Below, piece after piece: positions 6,114 to 7,681 of a stretch of 7,681 nucleotides of DNA; the stretch's first letter is position 1; the number at the start of each line of letters is the position of its first letter. The stretch spans positions 1-7,681 of the forward strand of contig URRX01000068.1 of assembly GCA_900550345.1 (NCBI GenBank), written 5' to 3'. The position numbers and the translations under genes were made by a program. The stretch is from an uncultured Anaerococcus sp. Lineage in GTDB: Bacteria; Bacillota; Clostridia; Tissierellales; Peptoniphilaceae. The notes under the pieces were generated by a model, which saw nothing but the letters and a program-made list of their open reading frames with translations, made no database searches and was not told where the DNA came from.

Positions 6114-7100
6114 TTAATCTCTAACTTGGTTTGCTGTTAGAATTGTTAATTTATATACGTCTTCTTCGTTACATCCTCTTGAAAGGTCGTTAACTGGTTT
6201 ATTTAATCCTTGAAGTATTGGGCCTAAAGCTTCATATCCACCAAGTCTTTGACCAATTTTATATCCAATATTTGCAGCTTGTAGGTCTGGGAATATAAAT
6301 ACTTTTGCTTTTCCTGCTACATCTGAATTAGGAATTTTCTTTCTAGCAACTTGTGGTGAGATAGCTGCATCAAATTGCATTTCTCCATCAACTTTAAGAT
6401 TTGGATCCATTTCCTTAGCAAGTTTTGTAGCTTCTTCTACTTTTCTTGCAAGTTCGTGTTTTGCAGATCCCTTTGTTGAGAATGAAAGCATTGCAACTAT
6501 TGGTTCAATTCCAAATTCTTCTGCTGTTTTTGCAGCTTCAACTGCAACTTCTGCAAGTTCATTTGATTGAAGTGTAATATTTATTGCAGTATCTGCAAAT
6601 AATAATTTTTCTCCGTTAGGTCCAAGCATAATCATAACACCAGATACTCTATTTACACCTTTTCTTGTTTTAATAAGTTGTAGAGCAGGTCTTACAGTAT
6701 CTCCTGTTGGATTTGATGCACCTGATACCATTCCATCTGCTTTTCCTGTTTGAACAAGCATTGTTCCAAAATAGTTGTTATCTTTTTTTAGTATATATTC
6801 ACCATCTTCTCTGGTATTTTTACCTTTTCTTAATTCAACATATTTATCAACTAATTCATCAAGTAGTTCGCTTTCTCTTGGGTTTATTATTTGTATATCA
6901 CCTAATTTTACCCCTTCTTCGTCTGCTACTTTTTGAATTTCTTCTTTGTCACCAAGTAGTATTGGAACTATAAGTCCATCATTATTATGTCTAATAGCTG
7001 CTCTTAATACTCTTGAATCATTGCCTTCTGGAAATACTATTCTACGATTTTTTCCTTTAATATTTTCAGTAGCAAGTTCCATAACTCCATCGTTTGCCAT
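6114..7100 (-). CDS. pta: Phosphate acetyltransferase
   Basis: Interconverts acetyl-CoA plus phosphate with acetyl phosphate plus CoA. In fermenting anaerobes this is the first half of the acetate-forming, ATP-yielding route completed by acetate kinase. The protein is a single PTA/PTB domain with the usual short-form length (328 aa). Recognisable blocks are RRIVFPEGNDSRVLRAA (19-35), ADGMVSGA (121-128), LFADTAI (167-173), MLSFSTKGSA (204-213), DGEMQFDAA (238-246), FPDLQAANIGYK (270-281) and GPILQGLNKPVNDLSRG (293-309). It lacks the N-terminal DRTGG/P-loop extension of the long enterobacterial Pta. ATG 7100 has AGGAGG (7111-7106) five bases upstream. No acetate kinase gene lies in the window; the upstream neighbour is a DUF4446 gene 65 nt away and a hairpin follows. 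Phosphate butyryltransferase is the main alternative, but the motifs favour Pta. Confidence 0.96.
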   Translation of the reverse strand: MANDGVMELATENIKGKNRRIVFPEGNDSRVLRAAIRHNNDGLIVPILLGDKEEIQKVADEEGVKLGDIQIINPRESELLDELVDKYVELRKGKNTREDGEYILKKDNNYFGTMLVQTGKADGMVSGASNPTGDTVRPALQLIKTRKGVNRVSGVMIMLGPNGEKLLFADTAINITLQSNELAEVAVEAAKTAEEFGIEPIVAMLSFSTKGSAKHELARKVEEATKLAKEMDPNLKVDGEMQFDAAISPQVARKKIPNSDVAGKAKVFIFPDLQAANIGYKIGQRLGGYEALGPILQGLNKPVNDLSRGCNEEDVYKLTILTANQVRD

Positions 7101-7137
7101 AATAACCTCCTAGTTATAATTCGATTTTAGCATTACT

Positions 7138-7143
7138 ATTATA
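7138..7143 (-). promoter_or_regulatory. Possible -10 element for pta
   Basis: A perfect TATAAT (7143-7138) lies in the 65-nt gap between DUF4446 and pta, about 38 nt before the pta start. The expected -35 position (7166-7161) reads GAAGAA, a poor match, so this may be a weak or activator-dependent promoter, or chance. If it is not used, pta is read through from the DUF4446 transcript. Confidence 0.3.
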
Positions 7144-7165
7144 CCCTATTTAAAGAAATTTTCTT

Positions 7166-7636
7166 CTATAATTTTGCTTTTTCTAAGCATTCCTTTTCCC
7201 TATCTGATAATTCAATTTCACTATCACCATTTACTATCTCTTTTAAGTAGGTATTTGAGCCATCTTGGGAATAAAGATTTGTTAGAATAATTCCATTATG
7301 ATAAGAATCTAGAAGTGTTAGAGAAAAAGAATTTCTTCCTCTTTGACTGTTAAATGCATCATAATGAACAACAGCCATCTTGCTTACAGCTCCCATAGAT
7401 GAATTTTTTGTATCAGATGCTCTTTGATCAAGTGATTTAATATCTTTATTTGATTGTTCTATTTGTGCATTTAATTCAAGAATCAACTCCTCCAAATTAA
7501 TATCCGGATTTTTTCCTCTAAGTAAATGATCATATCTTCTTTTTTGTCTTTTTAATTTATTATTATTAGCCTTTATCATTGAATATTCTAATATTACAAG
7601 AATAAATAATATAACAATAGCCATTATTTGTCCCAT
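7166..7636 (-). CDS. DUF4446 membrane-anchored protein
   Basis: A 156-aa protein of unknown function. An N-terminal membrane segment (about 3-20) is followed by a basic stretch (22-40), a probable coiled coil (about 47-75) and the conserved C-terminal domain (about 85-156). Recognisable blocks are HYDAFN (91-96), SFSLTLLD (103-110) and NGIILTNLYSQDGS (114-127), which match the DUF4446 pattern. No catalytic motif is visible, so a structural or scaffold role at the membrane is as likely as any. ATG 7636 has AAAGGG (7649-7644) seven bases upstream. In many clostridia this family is encoded just after parB near the origin; the preceding gene lies outside the window, so that is a prediction. Two short open frames run in from the right edge, one ending with TAA at 7655-7653, but neither can be identified. 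Confidence 0.8.
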   Translation of the reverse strand: MGQIMAIVILFILVILEYSMIKANNNKLKRQKRRYDHLLRGKNPDINLEELILELNAQIEQSNKDIKSLDQRASDTKNSSMGAVSKMAVVHYDAFNSQRGRNSFSLTLLDSYHNGIILTNLYSQDGSNTYLKEIVNGDSEIELSDREKECLEKAKL

Positions 7637-7681
7637 TTCATTTCCCTTTCTTTTATGATTTTTTTGTTTTCCTTATACAAT

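Noticed and set aside
6707..6973. Plus-strand frame opposite pta
   Set aside because: It is antisense to highly conserved Pta motifs and has the same Leu/Phe-rich shadow composition.
7624..7681. Tail of an upstream gene at the right edge
   Set aside because: Two frames stay open from the edge (stops at 7626-7624 and 7655-7653) but the residues are too few to identify a protein or choose between them.

Overview
The window is very AT-rich and every gene lies on the minus strand, so transcription runs from high to low coordinates. The low G+C, strong AGGAGG-type ribosome binding sites and gene families point to an anaerobic Firmicute. An ftsH with a long acidic tail, a thioredoxin reductase without NADPH motifs, and a DUF1538/PII-like pair all fit a clostridial or Peptoniphilaceae-like host (Anaerococcus/Finegoldia type). 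This assignment is inference from gene content, not from a marker gene.

In transcription order: (1) a DUF4446 membrane-anchored protein (7636-7166), a family that often sits just after parB near clostridial origins; (2) pta, phosphate acetyltransferase (7100-6114), followed by a hairpin; (3) a tight four-gene cluster running from 6001 to 2827, made of a duplicated DUF1538 membrane protein, a tandem PII-like protein, thioredoxin (trxA) and a thioredoxin reductase-like flavoprotein (trxB). The junctions in this cluster are a TAATG overlap, a 33-nt gap and a second TAATG overlap. The cluster ends in a 30-bp perfect palindrome followed by a T-run, which is a terminator. (4) A 229-bp intergenic region (2598-2826) holds an exact 16-bp parS centromere site, that terminator, an AT-rich stretch, and a promoter with a possible MarR operator. 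(5) A marR-ftsH pair (2597-69) has its stop and start codons abutting (TAGATG) and ends in a strong terminator at 41-67. Bases 1-40 show nothing I can support. No stretch over 300 bases lacks a gene, and I see no tRNA, rRNA, CRISPR array or insertion sequence.

The most informative points are the parS site, which with DUF4446 and ftsH suggests an origin-proximal chromosomal location, and the DUF1538-PII-trxA-trxB cluster. In that cluster an uncharacterised duplicated membrane protein is translationally coupled to a PII-like protein and is next to a thioredoxin system whose reductase has lost the NADPH-binding signature. That loss suggests a ferredoxin-type electron donor. A possible reading is a transport module sensed by a PII-like protein and linked to cellular redox state, but this is a hypothesis from gene order only.
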